IMG/VR virus record: IMGVR_UViG_3300042328_002089
Location: 1-43,320 of that record
Source: a virus
Direction: 5' to 3' (one strand)
DNA length: 43,320 bases
Shown: one piece after another, positions 1 through 10,000 of the stretch
Numbering within the stretch: position 1 is the first letter of the stretch
How the letters are laid out: each line of letters begins with the position of its first letter
Translations under genes and position numbers: made by a program
The notes under the pieces: model-generated
Databases searched by the model: none
What the model was told of the DNA's origin: nothing
The model's input: only the letters and a program-made list of their open reading frames with translations

Positions 1-1166
1 CTACAGTTAATAGTAAAACAAAAGATGAAATTATAGTTAGAATCATAAACTCACTAGAACAAAATGCTAATATAACTGCCACATCTCCAGGTTCTGTAGC
101 CAGGGCTTTCGCTGATGCTTTTGGAACTGAAATGTTTTATCTCTATGAGTCTTTTAGAGAATCAGTAAGTCAAGGTAATTTGTCTACAGCTTCTGGAAGA
201 TCTCTTGATTTAATAGGTGAATTATATAATGTAAGAAGAAAAGTTCTTTCTGATCAGTTGACTTATGAAAGATCAACAGCAAATATAGAGTTTTTTATTA
301 GCAATTCATTTCAGTCATCAATTGTTATTCCTAAAGGAACACTGGTTTACAATGACGTTGGCTCATTTAACTCTTCCCAATATAGCTATAGGGTAGTCCA
401 AGACATAGTTATATTGAGTGGAGTAAGTAAAGCATACGGAATAGTTGAGCCAAATTTTCAGTCAAATGAATATGTTGCATCTGTAGGGACTCTGACTAAG
501 CATAACTATATAGCTCCTCCAGGAATCTTGGTGTTTTGCAATAACCCAAAAGAAATATATCCAATTTTAAACTCAGAGTCAGACGATAACTACAGAAGAA
601 GAATACTCTCAGCAGTTAAGGTTAATACGACTGGAACTCTTGAGTCTATAAGATTTGCAGCTCTTTCAGTAAGCGGAGTAAGAGACATAAGAGTTAGAGA
701 AGCTACCTATGGTCTTGGTTCCTGTGAGGTTATTATTGTTCCAGAAGTTCCAGGAAGAATTGGAAACATTCCAACACTTGTAAACCAGGCAATTAATAAC
801 ATTAGACCACTCGGGATTAGAATGAATGTAACAATAGCAGATCCTATTTCTGTTGCTGTAAATGCAACCATATCCCTTCCATTTGGTACTGCAAATAATC
901 TTCAAAAAGGCATTGAAAATCAAGCTGCAATATTTGTTAAGAGATATTTAAACTCTCTTACAATAGGAGATTTTGTTGCTATTCAAGAAATTGAAAGACA
1001 AATAAAAATATCTTCTGATTTTATAAAGTCCATTAACATTACTTCAATGACAGCTGGTGGAGTAACAGTTAATAGAAAAGAATTTAAACCACAAAATGAA
1101 AGACAATACATTGTTTCTGGCACAATCAACATAAACTCTGTTATAATTGGTGCATCAAACTACTAA
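1..1166 (+). CDS. Baseplate J-like (wedge) protein, 5' end outside the window
   Basis: The reading frame is open from base 3 to the stop at 1164-1166 with no start in a gene-start context, so the gene begins upstream. An internal ATG at 132 is in frame but sits inside the conserved region. The visible N-terminal part (ATSPGSVARAFADAFG, then a stretch ending ASGRSLDLIGE) is the usual opening of baseplate J / Mu gp47-like wedge proteins, which join the tail tube end to the peripheral baseplate. The middle (SDDNYRRRIL, then SGVRDIRV) and the C-terminal alpha/beta part (NNIRPLGIRMNV) also fit that family. It opens a long run of co-directional tail genes. Family assignment is from recognised pattern only; the role in baseplate assembly follows from the family. 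Confidence 0.8.
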   Translation, partial: TVNSKTKDEIIVRIINSLEQNANITATSPGSVARAFADAFGTEMFYLYESFRESVSQGNLSTASGRSLDLIGELYNVRRKVLSDQLTYERSTANIEFFISNSFQSSIVIPKGTLVYNDVGSFNSSQYSYRVVQDIVILSGVSKAYGIVEPNFQSNEYVASVGTLTKHNYIAPPGILVFCNNPKEIYPILNSESDDNYRRRILSAVKVNTTGTLESIRFAALSVSGVRDIRVREATYGLGSCEVIIVPEVPGRIGNIPTLVNQAINNIRPLGIRMNVTIADPISVAVNATISLPFGTANNLQKGIENQAAIFVKRYLNSLTIGDFVAIQEIERQIKISSDFIKSINITSMTAGGVTVNRKEFKPQNERQYIVSGTININSVIIGASNY

Positions 1167-1182
1167 AGGTTGGTTTAAATTA

Positions 1183-2424
1183 ATGAGTGAAAAATACTTT
1201 CTCTTGACAACTACGCATATTGTCAAGGCGCCAAATATGACTCAGGCAAAAATGACTATAGAAAAAGAAGAAGACTCTTTTGGAGAAACTCTAAAAGAAA
1301 CTCTGGATATAAATGAAGTAAGCGTTGCTGAAGCTAGTAAATACATAGGATTCTCTGAAACATCTAGACAAGATGAAGACTATGGTTCAACACAGGATAC
1401 AGACTCAGAGTCAGATGGAACTTCTTATAATAATAAGTTTGACTTCATCAGAGCTGAGAATAAAAGACTTGCTCGTCTAGCTGAAAAGAATAAAAACGTA
1501 AAAGACGAAACTATACTAGCAGTATATGAAGCTGCTTATTCAGCATTCTCTGAATTTGAACTTCCTGCAATTAAACAAAAGAATGCTCCATCCTCCAAAA
1601 AAGGGGTATCGGAAACAGCAGTGGCAGTTTTTGCAGACTGGCAACTTGGCAAGGTTACGCCTTCTTATAACTCAGAAGTTCTTGCACAAAGAATAGAAGC
1701 TTATGCAGAAAAGCTTATTGAGATTACAGACATTCAAAGAACGCACCACCCAGTAGATGATTTACACGTTTGGCTTTTAGGTGATATCGTAGAGGGTGAA
1801 GAGATTTTTCCTGGCCAAAGCCATTTAATTGACTCTGGTCTTTATAGGCAGGTCGGAATTAATGGTCCTGAAATCTTGGGTAACTTTCTTAGAACAGCAC
1901 TTGAGAACTTTAAGCACGTTCACGTTACAGGGATTATAGGCAATCACGGGGCAGTCGGCGGAAGAGCAAGAAAGCAACATGACCCTGAGACAAACATGGA
2001 TAGATTACTCTATAAGATTGTCCAATTAATCTTCAAGGATGAACCAAGAATTACCTTTAATATACCAGATGGTAAAGGTGAGAGAAACTTTTATGCAGTT
2101 GATACAATAGGCTCATACAGTTCACTTCTCATTCATGGCGATCAAATGCCTGCACCAAGTGCCTCATACGGTTACTATAAAAAGGTAATGGGCTGGAAAG
2201 ATGGCGCTATCCCGGAGCATTTTGAAGACGTATTTATGGGTCATTACCATCAACAGGTAAAGATGACCATAGGTAGTAGTCTTTTAAGAATTTCTGGATC
2301 ACCAGAAAGTCACAATACATATGCTCAGGAATACTTCTCTTCAATGAGCAGACCATGCCAACACCTAATGTTTGTACATCCAGACAATGGAGTTACCTCA
2401 GAGTACTCAATCTGGTTAGATTGA
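1183..2424 (+). CDS. Calcineurin-like metallophosphoesterase with an extra N-terminal domain
   Basis: A 413-residue protein from the ATG at 1183; an in-frame TTG at 1147 would overlap the previous gene and is less likely. The C-terminal two thirds carry the metallophosphoesterase motifs in order: D152 in ADWQLG (a Q replaces the usual H of DxH), GD201 in LLGDIVEG, GN254-H255 in GNHG, H318 in HGD, and H354-H356 in GHYH. Such proteins hydrolyse phosphodiesters or phosphomonoesters with two metal ions; the substrate here is unknown, and a DNA-repair nuclease role (Mre11-like) is one possibility. The first 55 residues resemble the whole 60-residue protein at 34086 (shared K-YF-TTT, an A-N segment and a final S-EA-I). 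Its place between baseplate genes is unusual. Confidence 0.85.
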   Translation: MSEKYFLLTTTHIVKAPNMTQAKMTIEKEEDSFGETLKETLDINEVSVAEASKYIGFSETSRQDEDYGSTQDTDSESDGTSYNNKFDFIRAENKRLARLAEKNKNVKDETILAVYEAAYSAFSEFELPAIKQKNAPSSKKGVSETAVAVFADWQLGKVTPSYNSEVLAQRIEAYAEKLIEITDIQRTHHPVDDLHVWLLGDIVEGEEIFPGQSHLIDSGLYRQVGINGPEILGNFLRTALENFKHVHVTGIIGNHGAVGGRARKQHDPETNMDRLLYKIVQLIFKDEPRITFNIPDGKGERNFYAVDTIGSYSSLLIHGDQMPAPSASYGYYKKVMGWKDGAIPEHFEDVFMGHYHQQVKMTIGSSLLRISGSPESHNTYAQEYFSSMSRPCQHLMFVHPDNGVTSEYSIWLD

Positions 2425-2449
2425 TTCAAAAATTGAAAGGCATCTGTAG

Positions 2450-2893
2450 ATGAAGCAATTTATCATAGCACTTAGGAGTGCAGATTTTGTTAAATCTGGT
2501 AAAAGCTGGTCTACAGGTGCTATCGATTTATATCACAATAAATGGTATACCAACTACTCTATCTCAAGGTCTAGAAATGGCCTGAATACTATTGGTGATA
2601 GAACATTTGTTGGCACCGAAATAATACAGGATGCTACTCCTACCATTGTAGTAGATGGTTCGACCCCAGTAAGCGTTACAAACTATGGCGAAATTGTCCA
2701 ACAAGCTGGAGTTGTATCGTACAATATCTTTGATTACGATCAAGAGTCTGGTCAATATTATATATATGATTTGATACAAGACTCTTCTCCATTTTATATT
2801 CTCAATCCAGATTCTGTAGACTTAGATCTTTTTAGATTTATTGACACAAAATCAAGAGTAGATATATTAAGCTCTAAGCGGAGCGTTTACTGA
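2450..2893 (+). CDS. N-terminal part of the giant fibre/adhesin-like tail protein (0 frame, ends at a frameshift site)
   Basis: This frame starts at ATG 2450 with GAAAGG upstream and reads 147 codons to TGA 2891-2893. Downstream, a different frame (+1) is open from 2871 and looks fully coding, but has no ATG or GTG and its first TTG is at 3132, so the two frames most likely encode one protein. The 0-frame part contains one ATP and one STP tripeptide, the same signature that fills the downstream frame. If the ribosome skips C2879 at the CGG codon (codon 144), the joined product is about 1538 residues. If no shift occurs, a short product ending KRSVY is made. The function of this part alone is unknown; it is beta-rich with many Tyr, Ser and Asp. 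Confidence 0.7.
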   Translation: MKQFIIALRSADFVKSGKSWSTGAIDLYHNKWYTNYSISRSRNGLNTIGDRTFVGTEIIQDATPTIVVDGSTPVSVTNYGEIVQQAGVVSYNIFDYDQESGQYYIYDLIQDSSPFYILNPDSVDLDLFRFIDTKSRVDILSSKRSVY

Positions 2894-5800
2894 ATCAGTT
2901 AATCAAGATAATCCTACCTACACTTTAATAACCTATGAGTCTGATTCTACAGAAGGGCCATGGTTAAAGTCTGCCATATCTCAAGACGTAGGAACTCTTT
3001 TTATAAAAAACGCTAAAAGATATGTAAGATTTGAATTAGAGATAGTATCATTTCTTAACCCTGAAGACGTAGAAGACTATGGTTTTGTTCTACTTGTAGA
3101 AGTAGCAGTAGATAATCCAGTATCTCCAGTATTGTCTAGAGCAACAAAGAAGATTCTTTCAAGATTTCCATCTTGGATGAAAATGTTTACAGACTCAGAA
3201 GATGATGCTACTCCCAGCTTACAACTGCCTCAGACTATAGCTGGAAAATTTGTTAACTCTTTAGTATCTGATTTTCCAGAAAATTTTGAAAAACAAGTAA
3301 ACCTATTTCAACTAGATAGATTTATTACAACTTCTGACTTAGAGCAGTCAGCGTGGATGTATGTTTGTTCAGATGTTCCGGCATCGATATCCAGAGTAAC
3401 TGGCGATGGGATACCCTTAGCAAGAATAGATTCAATAGTAGATTTATATGAATCTTTAGAAAATGACTATTGCTATTATTATAATGCTGTTGATAGACAG
3501 ATTCTTACTAAAAAATTATTTAAAGTTTTGTCTGCTGACAGTATCGTATATGAACAGGCTCCAACTCTTAAGTGGAACTGGTTTGATGAATTTGCATCTC
3601 GTGTTGGAATACAAAGATTATATCTTGAATCAAATGATAGTCTTAAAAAAAGAACATTAGATGTTTATAAAAATCTTCCTGGACCAACAGTAGAAGCAAT
3701 TAAGAGAACCTTAAGAAGAGAACTTAATATATGGAGTGCTTATGGGGCAACTCCTGATTCAGATTATTTAGGAGCAACTCCTGAAATAATTGAAATCCAA
3801 AACATGGAAAGTTCCAGTCCATACTTTGATGGATACGGCAAGCCAACATCAAAATTTATTGATTTTGTAAAAGATATAAATGAAAAGTATCCAACAAATT
3901 GGGGATATGTTAAATGGGGCGAAGGATACTGGGACTATGCTGGAAAAGATCAGTTTAGCATAGGTAGAATTGCTTCATCTTATGATGATGCAACTCCATT
4001 AGGTTCTTACTACCAGCCTGGAGTTGGAGATATCAACGATGCAAATATTATCGTAAAAGAGCCTTTTGAAAATGAGATAGAAGTAGAAGCTAGATTTTCT
4101 GCCACTGGACTTAGATATCTTGGAACAGAAGATAACTATGCTCCAGTTAAGGTTGACTATAAGTATTATGGATCTTACGATCAAGATTATTATGAAAACG
4201 ATAGTGCAACAGTAAACTTCAGGTATGCATTACATACCACTCCTCATGGGTCTTACTCTACATCAAAAACTTTTTATTCAGATCTAACATATAATCCAAA
4301 AAATGTATTCTACCCTGGACATCCAGCAAGTCCTGAATTTAATGTTATGAACATATTTGATCAGGACGGTTATGCTTATACTGGATATGTATTTAAAGAT
4401 ATATCTAATGATCAACCATACTTAAATGTATCTGCTACATCTGCTAGTCCAAATTCAAATAGAATAAATTATTACTATGCAACAAAAGCTTCTGCTACGC
4501 CATCGTCTGGTTCTTCTAATTTTGAGATTGGATTCGTTGGTTCAACACCTTCAACGAGTGTTATCGGAAGTCCAATCAATTTATCTACACCAAATTTTAG
4601 TAATAATGGTGCTAATATTAGGTTAATTTCAAATGTTTATAATAAAAAAAGAGGTTCTTTTACTACATCTCCAAAAATTGATGGCAGTTTTGTTCTCAAT
4701 GGAATTAATTCTTTTTCTGAATTAAAAGATTTTACACTAGATAAAGATTCAATGATGAACACTTTAGTATTCCCACCTGGAGCAACTCCAGCCTATGTTC
4801 ATATTGAAAATGTTAAGCCAGTTGGATACGAAGACAATATTCTTCTTAATGTTGCATCTCCCTATATTGGTTATGGTGGAGTTTCTACTTACGATTTTCT
4901 AGATTACTTAGTCCCAGCCTCGCCTAATATAGTTGCTAAGTATATAAATCCAAATTTTGCAACACCTCAAAATCACCTTGGTTACATTGGTACATCTGGA
5001 TCTACAGTAAGTTATTATTTTGCAGATTTAAAGTATCCATATGGATCAACTCCTGATTCTATTATATTTAGCACGGGGCTATCCTCTACTCCAGTTTATC
5101 CATTTAAAGTTGAATCATGGGAAACCTTTGAAGAATATAGCACTCCAATAATTCAGGCTTTAGTTAATAAAAACGGAGTAGTAAGATACGATCAAGATAA
5201 TTGGGATGAAACATTTAGTAAGAATTCAAATATAGTTGGCAGATATGAATTAAATTACGAAACATTTGGCCTTGATCCTGATAATGATTATATTTACAAA
5301 CTTGAAGCCGTTAACGAAACAGAAGGAGTAGAGCTTTATCTTTCAGAGCAATATGTTTCCGTTGACAACGAAGATGACATATGGATCTCTAACTCACTAA
5401 CTGAATATGAAGGTGGAATTATTGCCGATGTTCAAGTTAGTGCAAATTATACAGGAGTTTATAAGAGTTATATAAATTCAGGTTGGTACAGTCAAAACAG
5501 TGAAGATCATTATATATTTTCTAATCCAGTTACAGAAGAATTTTCTACTCCTGGTTTTAATTTAAATCTATCTAATGTAGCTAGACAAGGTGCTCCAATT
5601 ATAGTCGAGAGACTCTTTGCCACTCCAACAATGCTATCAGAAGTGGCATTTTACAATGAGGCTACTCCAACTAGTGTTTCACTAATTAATAATGAAATAG
5701 TAAAAGCTAATTTTACGGATGATTTATACCTAGGTTATGAAAACGTTTATGACGTAAGGGTAGTGGATAGTATCACTGGCTACGAAATACTGCAAGCTGG

Positions 5801-7016
5801 ATCTAGTTCTACAAGTAATGTAACAGTATTTAGTGGTGCTACTCCAGGAGTTATTGATAGGGATTACTCAGTAACTTATAGAGTAAAAGATACATACATT
5901 GTAGATAATGATCATTTTGACGCATTAAATCAAAAATATGTAACTCATTTAGATTTTGATGCTACTCCAAATTCATATTATGAATATAAAGTTACTTATG
6001 AAAATTCTATAGCTAGTCATGCAACTCCGATAACCCTTGAAATAGACCCAATGAAACTTTGGGACACAGAAGGATTCATATACTTAAGCCACAACGACTA
6101 TCAATTTGCAGACTTTGATTTAACTTTGAGTCCATCATACATTCTTGATAACTCAGATGAATACATGGTTTTAGTAGCTATATCTATAGATGAAAATGGA
6201 AATCCAAAACCATATCAAACTTTTACTGTATCTTCTGCAAATCTGCAGTCTGAATACGTCTACTATACAACTGATATAAACGGTTTTGCATCGGTTACGC
6301 TTTCTTATTCTGGGGCTATACCAGCTAATTTAACATCAGATACTATAACAGTTTTAGGTGTTGTCAATGGTTCTGTGCAAGCTCATCCAAACTCTCAAAC
6401 TGAAGGCTTCTCTGAAACATTAAATTATTCAATATCATCAATATATGAAAAGGAAATTGAGCTAAAAGCTTTTCCTTCAAACAACGTATTTTATGCTGAT
6501 GGCCTTACGAATAATTACATTACCGGAGTTGTTAGATCGCCTTTTGGTGATCCTCAGGTCAATAAAGTAGTTTACTGGAGAAAAGGTAGAACATTAAAAG
6601 ATGTATTTGATGCAACCCCATATTCAAATTACGTAACAACTGATGAATATGGAATGTTTGAAGTAGGTCCAATTGTATCTATGGATAAATATAATCCCGG
6701 AATATGGATAACAGCTTTAGAGACTGAAAACGCAGCAACAGTAAACTATAGTCCGAATACAGTGGCTGGAGATATAGTATATTGGTATGAGAAATATGAT
6801 AACTTAAATTATAATTTTAGGGATGCTATATTATATAATCCAAATGTACTATATGAAGAGGTAGAGGATATGTATTCTACTCCGTCTTTTACTACTAATT
6901 ACCACGATGGAAGCTATGCTCCTACGTATGTAGCAACCCCAAATTGGATGCCACCAAAATGGTACCCAATGTCAAGAAAAACTCAGCATGACATAGGTCT
7001 TCTTGGCTCAACTCCT
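2630..7016 (+). repeat. Dispersed [Ala/Ser]-Thr-Pro tripeptides within the fibre-like protein
   Basis: By hand count the joined protein has 15 ATP and 9 STP tripeptides, often preceded by Asp or Gly (DATP, GATP, GSTP), plus several ASP, TSP and GSP variants. All other tail proteins here have none or one each. Codons differ between copies (GCT/GCA/GCC, ACT/ACA/ACG/ACC, CCA/CCT/CCC/CCG), so the pattern is kept at the protein level rather than being a young DNA repeat. The copies are irregularly spaced. Confidence 0.7.
2879..2893 (+). promoter_or_regulatory. Candidate programmed +1 frameshift site 1 (CGG-A)
   Basis: In the 0 frame the codons are CGG AGC GTT TAC TGA; in the +1 frame they are GGA GCG TTT ACT GAA. 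The upstream codon is AAG, and slippage of its tRNA onto AGC would pair badly. Out-of-frame reading of GGA next to a slow CGG, or four-base reading of CGGA, therefore fits better than prfB-type slippage. The site matches 15334-15348 at 12 of 15 bases and sits at the same distance from TGA. No homopolymer is present that would suggest a sequencing slip. Confidence 0.55.
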
Positions 7017-7067
7017 TATTACGTTGCAGATTATTATGAATTAATGAATGAATATGAGGAAGATTAA
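2880..7067 (+). CDS. Giant Thr-Pro-rich fibre/adhesin-like tail protein, main part (+1 frame)
   Basis: The frame is open from 2871 to the stop at 7067. Taken as starting at the first TTG (3132) it is 1311 residues, but about 84 coding-looking codons precede that TTG, so it is probably the continuation of the frame beginning at 2450. The first part (FPSWMKMF, then DRFITTSDLEQ) looks like the conserved head of a baseplate-attached protein. The middle is beta-rich. Near the C-terminus, about bases 6140-6420 and 6450-6760, are two stretches resembling bacterial Ig-like (Big_1/invasin) domains, for example TTDINGFASVTLSYSG and TTDEYGMFEVGP. Tripeptides ATP (14) and STP (8) are scattered through it. 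A role in host contact is inferred from size, Ig-like domains and position. No enzyme motif was seen. Confidence 0.7.
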   Translation, partial: GAFTESVNQDNPTYTLITYESDSTEGPWLKSAISQDVGTLFIKNAKRYVRFELEIVSFLNPEDVEDYGFVLLVEVAVDNPVSPVLSRATKKILSRFPSWMKMFTDSEDDATPSLQLPQTIAGKFVNSLVSDFPENFEKQVNLFQLDRFITTSDLEQSAWMYVCSDVPASISRVTGDGIPLARIDSIVDLYESLENDYCYYYNAVDRQILTKKLFKVLSADSIVYEQAPTLKWNWFDEFASRVGIQRLYLESNDSLKKRTLDVYKNLPGPTVEAIKRTLRRELNIWSAYGATPDSDYLGATPEIIEIQNMESSSPYFDGYGKPTSKFIDFVKDINEKYPTNWGYVKWGEGYWDYAGKDQFSIGRIASSYDDATPLGSYYQPGVGDINDANIIVKEPFENEIEVEARFSATGLRYLGTEDNYAPVKVDYKYYGSYDQDYYENDSATVNFRYALHTTPHGSYSTSKTFYSDLTYNPKNVFYPGHPASPEFNVMNIFDQDGYAYTGYVFKDISNDQPYLNVSATSASPNSNRINYYYATKASATPSSGSSNFEIGFVGSTPSTSVIGSPINLSTPNFSNNGANIRLISNVYNKKRGSFTTSPKIDGSFVLNGINSFSELKDFTLDKDSMMNTLVFPPGATPAYVHIENVKPVGYEDNILLNVASPYIGYGGVSTYDFLDYLVPASPNIVAKYINPNFATPQNHLGYIGTSGSTVSYYFADLKYPYGSTPDSIIFSTGLSSTPVYPFKVESWETFEEYSTPIIQALVNKNGVVRYDQDNWDETFSKNSNIVGRYELNYETFGLDPDNDYIYKLEAVNETEGVELYLSEQYVSVDNEDDIWISNSLTEYEGGIIADVQVSANYTGVYKSYINSGWYSQNSEDHYIFSNPVTEEFSTPGFNLNLSNVARQGAPIIVERLFATPTMLSEVAFYNEATPTSVSLINNEIVKANFTDDLYLGYENVYDVRVVDSITGYEILQAGSSSTSNVTVFSGATPGVIDRDYSVTYRVKDTYIVDNDHFDALNQKYVTHLDFDATPNSYYEYKVTYENSIASHATPITLEIDPMKLWDTEGFIYLSHNDYQFADFDLTLSPSYILDNSDEYMVLVAISIDENGNPKPYQTFTVSSANLQSEYVYYTTDINGFASVTLSYSGAIPANLTSDTITVLGVVNGSVQAHPNSQTEGFSETLNYSISSIYEKEIELKAFPSNNVFYADGLTNNYITGVVRSPFGDPQVNKVVYWRKGRTLKDVFDATPYSNYVTTDEYGMFEVGPIVSMDKYNPGIWITALETENAATVNYSPNTVAGDIVYWYEKYDNLNYNFRDAILYNPNVLYEEVEDMYSTPSFTTNYHDGSYAPTYVATPNWMPPKWYPMSRKTQHDIGLLGSTPYYVADYYELMNEYEED

Positions 7068-7069
7068 AA

Positions 7070-10000
7070 ATGAAAAAGTTTACCGATGCAACAGACTCAG
7101 GAAAAGAACCAGCAGTAAAAGTTGGAAATTATGTTCCAAGAGATGCTATTAACTTAGGCTGGTATACCTCAAAAGAAGTTTCTCCTGAAAATAATATTTC
7201 AATAGTAGATCTTTCTTCTTTAACTGCAGAAAATTTAAATGAATCAGATTCATTTTCTAAAATAATGTTTGCTAATGAGCTTGGAATATTAGAGGATTCT
7301 GATGGAAACCCATTTATTTCATCAGACGAAATAAGCGTTAGTGACATACTTCTTAATGAGCAGTTTTTTTCTGATAGATATGAAGAGTCAGATGTAAAAG
7401 AAAAAATTTATGCACACAGTTATTATGTAAGCAGATTCTTTACACTGGTTAAAGCAAAATCTTACTATGATGTTTCTATATCTTCTTTCTCAAATCCTAG
7501 CTACATGCCAAAGTCTGTCAAAGTGTTAGACGAAAATGGAAACATTTATTCAGATCCTGTAACAGGTAGATTAAAGTACAGAGTTTTAATAGAGTCATTT
7601 TTAACACAGGAAAATATTACAAACAATGAAATTCCCCATAGAATTGTTGTTCTTTTTGAAGATCAAAATCCAAAAAATTTAAAACTTTCATACGACAAAG
7701 TTGAAGTAAACGAAGAAGGATTCTGGTCAAATCAGATACTTGGATACACTGAATCAATAAATGTTCTTCCAGTTTTTAAAGAGATTCAAGAAGAAACAGA
7801 AGTCATTGACAGATCAAAAGTTGGAGAAAGAGTATTTTCTGTAAAAAGAAATACAAAAAAAAATTATATAGACAAAAACTACAGTGGTACAGATGATAAT
7901 TATGTATTTGTTAATAGAAAAGCCCTAGATGACAATAGAACATTTGAAATATTTAACTGGAGAGTAGTTGCAAAAGTAAAAAACTCTATTAGTTTTAACA
8001 CTGCATTCAATGGAAACTCCTCAAATCTATCTAGCGTACTTACTAAAACCGTAAAAGCAGGAGTTTTATACTCTAAAAGCCAAGGAAAAGACCTCTCTAA
8101 AATATCTCCATACGTATTAGCTAACCTAGAAAATTCTCCATTTAATTTATCTTCTTTTGAAATAATCAATCCAACAAGTGAAATTGCTGATAAGAGTCAG
8201 GCAGATTATTGGTTGGTTGATATCGATCAGATTGATGATTTATCCGAGTATGATTTTTTAGTATGCTCTTTACATTGGACGCTTACTGATAGTCATGGAG
8301 ATAAACTAAAAGGTTTTATAGATAATGCTGGAACTCTTTTATTAGACTTAATCAACGCTCCCACAAATGCGTTGTCAACATTGGATTCAAATCTAAAAGT
8401 AAAACCAGAGGAATTAACTATACAATCCTTAAGTTCAGATACCTACAATACTGATAATCTATTTTTAGATTCTTCAAAAAATAACGCTTGGAGCATTAAT
8501 GCTTTGGAATTTGCATCTAATTCTGGAATATATGGATCTGGGCAGACCGTTATTGGAACTGCAAAAAGGTACAATTACTTTCTTAATGAAACTAACGGAA
8601 TTGAAAATATCTTATCAAGAGATGGTAAAATAATATTTGCAAATATAAGATCTACAAAAAAAACAGATAGATTATTATCTGGAAATATTGTTGCATCTAC
8701 AACTGGATTTTTAAAATATTGCAATGACATATACTCTGGGTCAACATTAGTTGCAACCGCAAATAATGGATCAGTAAACATTGGCAGTGGTTCAACCACA
8801 GTATTTTCTAATTTCGTTGAAGGACCGTACAAGTTTTTATACAACTGTATTGCAGTTGCATTGAACGACAAATTAGAGTCTACTAGAAGAAAAAAAGATA
8901 TAAGGTCAAGCGTACATGTATTTTCAGGTTCATGGAATAATGATTGGGTAATCAATCCAGATGCAGCCTATGACGACGAGAAACAAAAATATTTTAAACA
9001 AGTTGTTGTTGATAATCAGCAAAAGTATGTAAGAGATATTCTACCTAGCCCAATACTAAAATATATTAAAGAATTTTCAGGCGCTAATCCTTCTGTTAAT
9101 AACGTATTCTTAGATCAAGATGATTCAAATATAGAATTATATATTGAATATACAAATCCAAGCATCTTATGGACAAATACATTATCAGTAACAGCAACAG
9201 AAAAATCCGAACTTTCATCAACATATGAATTAGTTAAGGTGAATAATAAAAAAATATCGTGCGATGTATATACTAATAATGTATCGGAGCAGTTCTTTAT
9301 TCCTTCTTCTTTTGGTCCATACGTTGTTAGGGATAAAGTAATACCTTCAAAAAAATCAGATTTAAAAACACTTCCAGTTGTTTCCCCAAAAACATATCCA
9401 GTTGAATTTGAAGTAGTACATTCTTCTATCTCTTCAGAAGAAAAATCAAAAGATTTAGATGCTAATATACAAATACAGGCAAATGTAAACTTTATACAAA
9501 AACACACATTTGCAGTTGCAACAAAAACAAAATTAGTAAGAGCTGCTGGCAGCAGACCAGAAGAATCTGTTGCAGGAGTAGAAAGACCGTATTTTCCATC
9601 TTCTGCTGAGTCATCTCAGGGTAAAAGTAAATATTCTAAAATAGAACCACTTCTTGCTAATAGTGTAAGTGATTTATTTAACGCCTTTCAATATACTTAT
9701 GATATAGATAATGGAAATACTTGGGATGAATATTTTCAACATAAACCTAATATGTCTGATACATACATTAGATACATACAATTGACATTAACAGCTGCTG
9801 GATATAATACAACACCCGATGGAAAGTTTGGATCATCAACCACTTCTAAACTTAAAGCATTTCAAAAAAATAGAGGATTAAAACAAGATGGAATTGTAGA
9901 CTCTCAGACAAAAAGCCATCTAGCAAATGTTTGGATTGATATGAGTGAAGGAGTGCGATCTCAATACGTAGATCAAATTAATAATGGCAAATATGGAAGT

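Noticed and set aside
3132-7067. Independent gene starting at TTG 3132
   Set aside because: About 84 codons of coding-like sequence precede this TTG in the same frame and there is no ribosome binding site; it looks like the middle of a longer protein.
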